From the NCBI GenBank assembly GCA_011009095.1, contig VTPC01000478.1, positions 1-64,000 of the forward strand: a DNA stretch of 64,000 bases, given 5' to 3'. Every line of letters starts with the position of its first letter. The first letter of the stretch is position 1. The position numbers and the translations under genes were made by a program. The stretch comes from Ignelater luminosus. Lineage: Eukaryota; Arthropoda; Insecta; Coleoptera; Elateridae. Below the pieces are notes generated by a model. That model saw only the letters and a list, made by a program, of their open reading frames with translations, was not told where the DNA came from and did not search any database. Shown piece by piece: positions 62,639 to 64,000 of this stretch.

Positions 62639-64000
62639 CAGGGGTGGGCAAACGGTCGATCGCCATCGACCAGTCGATCGCGAACAGTTCTACAGTCAAT
62701 CGCAGAAATTTTAAATAATTTACTAGGTTAATTTCAAATCTTTTAATTTAAAATGTGTACTAAAAATTTAGCAGACGATGCAACATGAATTTAAAATTAA
62801 ACACGTATCTATTCTACAACTGACATGACTAATTCTCAAGCAGTGCTTCTACTCCCTTCTACTCATTCTACTGTATGAGTACGCACTTTTTATTTTTACT
62901 CCCCGCTATACATCTTGTCTTAATACTGGATGTTAATGATATTGTGGATGTGACAGTGAAAATTGCTAATTCGATAAGAGCGCGAAGTTTGAGGAGGCGT
63001 CTATTCCGTAGTCAACTTGAAGACAATGACTAGGAATATGAAGATTTACTTCTTTTTTGTCATGTTAGGTGGCTCAGCCGAGGAAGCTTTTTGGAAAGAT
63101 TTCTAAATCTTTTGCCTGAAATTATTACATTTTTGGACACATTGGGAGAAAAACATGAACAATTAGAAGATCCAGTATGGGTAAAAAAATTAGTATTTCT
63201 TACCGATTTTATGGGCCATTACAACTCGCTTAATTTACAATTAGAAGAAAAAGGAAAAAATATTATTGAGTTGTTCAGTTCGGTAAATGCTTTTAAAGTA
63301 AAATTAAAACTTTTTGCTTCACAATTAAAAAGGCAAAATTTTAAATATTTTCCATATTTAGAAAAACATATTAAACTTACTGCTGAATGTAATATTGAAA
63401 TGTTTTGTTCTGAACTGGATAATTTTAATCAAGAATTTGAGAGACGATTTTTAAATCTCAACAATCCTTAACCGATTTTTGAATTTATTTCATTTCCTTT
63501 TGGAGAATTCGATAACGAGGATATTTCATCAACTCTAGCTCATACTTTTCAATTGAATTCATCGGATCTAGAGTTAGAAATTTTAACAATAGAATCAGAT
63601 ATAATTCTGAAAGCACGTGCAAATGAATATTATTTTTGGAATTTATTACCAGAAAAAAAATATGCATTATCGAGATCGGTGGCAATGGGGATATTTGCAT
63701 TTTTTGGTTCCACTTATCTATGTGAAGCAGCGTTTTCTCAAATGAAAAACACCAAATCGCAATTTAGGAGTTCTCTGACTGATGACCACTTAATGGCATC
63801 TATTCGATTGTGCATCAGCGATTACAAACCTAACTTTACAAGACTTGTTGATGAAATGGAATGTCACGCATCTACATCAAAAACTTAATCCAAAATATTT
63901 ATCAATAAAGTACATTGCACAAAATAGTAAATACAATGTATTTAATATATTATTATCAATAAAGACCTTAATTAAATTTTTATTTGTTTTTAATTTAATC
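62639..64000 (+). mobile_element. hAT transposon, internal deletion derivative, runs off the window
   Basis: The left end CAGGGGTGGGCAAAC at 62639 is a classic hAT terminus, followed by GGTCGATCG and further inverted GATCG words. About 270 bases on, the transposase C-terminal third begins abruptly (62911), so the N-terminal DNA-binding and first catalytic parts are deleted. The right TIR should lie beyond 64000. Similar proteins are the GTF2IRD2/ZBED-like hAT transposases. Confidence 0.82.
62911..63888 (+). pseudogene. hAT transposase C-terminal part (GTF2IRD2-like)
   Basis: A single frame is kept over 326 codons with two in-frame stops (63031-63033 and 63469-63471). Order: HLVLILDVNDIVDVTVKIAN, SIRARSLRRR, then VRWLSRGSFLERF (the RW signature of the family, about 63071-63110), NLQLEEKGKN, FPFGEF, and the dimerisation block CEAAFSQMKNTKSQFRSSL with RLCISDYKPNFTRL. 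It ends with TAA at 63886-63888. hAT transposases are usually about 600 residues; here the N-terminal half, with BED finger and first catalytic Asp, is missing. Only two stops and no frameshift suggest moderate age. Confidence 0.88.

Overview
The window is AT-rich non-coding eukaryotic DNA, most likely from an insect or another arthropod. I base this on the mix of transposon fossils (two mariners, a Jockey-clade LINE, a second APE-type LINE, an animal MULE, a hAT, and a Transib-like element with a CGNCG-type target duplication), on low GC, and on the lack of any bacterial gene layout. I could not support a single intact host gene. Short open frames occur throughout but lack recognisable domains, and most are what chance gives in AT-rich DNA. 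There is one 400-base assembly gap (45458-45857).

Layout. 1-4560: nothing recognised. About 4565-6230 (+): decayed MULE transposase. 8137-10990 (-): old LINE with endonuclease and reverse-transcriptase remnants and a short GAA-type tail. 11641-11869: near-palindromic MITE. 15123-17130: 2-kb element with about 400-base inverted ends and remnants of a multicopy animal protein. 22931-24191 (-): nearly whole mariner. 24812-25830: possible hAT-like shell. 26035-27375 (-): Jockey-clade LINE remnant, visible only by reading through stops. 31965-33779: Transib-like non-autonomous element carrying three tandem copies of a ~160-base monomer. 39268-39696: 429-base foldback MITE. 49240-49865: region rich in a GTGTACATT/ACACTC word, holding on the minus strand a hammerhead-ribozyme motif (49506-49580). 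50086-51598 (-): second, more decayed mariner. 52916-53920: two diverged direct repeats that could be old LTRs. 57819-58847: TIR element with another TIR element (58141-58763) nested in it. 59645-60240 (-): decayed coding frame of unknown family. 62639 to beyond the end (+): hAT deletion derivative with the transposase C-terminus.

The elements do not form a pathway; they record successive insertions. The best leads are the hammerhead motif, the Transib-like element with its internal tandem array, the long-TIR element and the unidentified frame near 60 kb. Family names rest on motif recognition from memory; no database search was possible.
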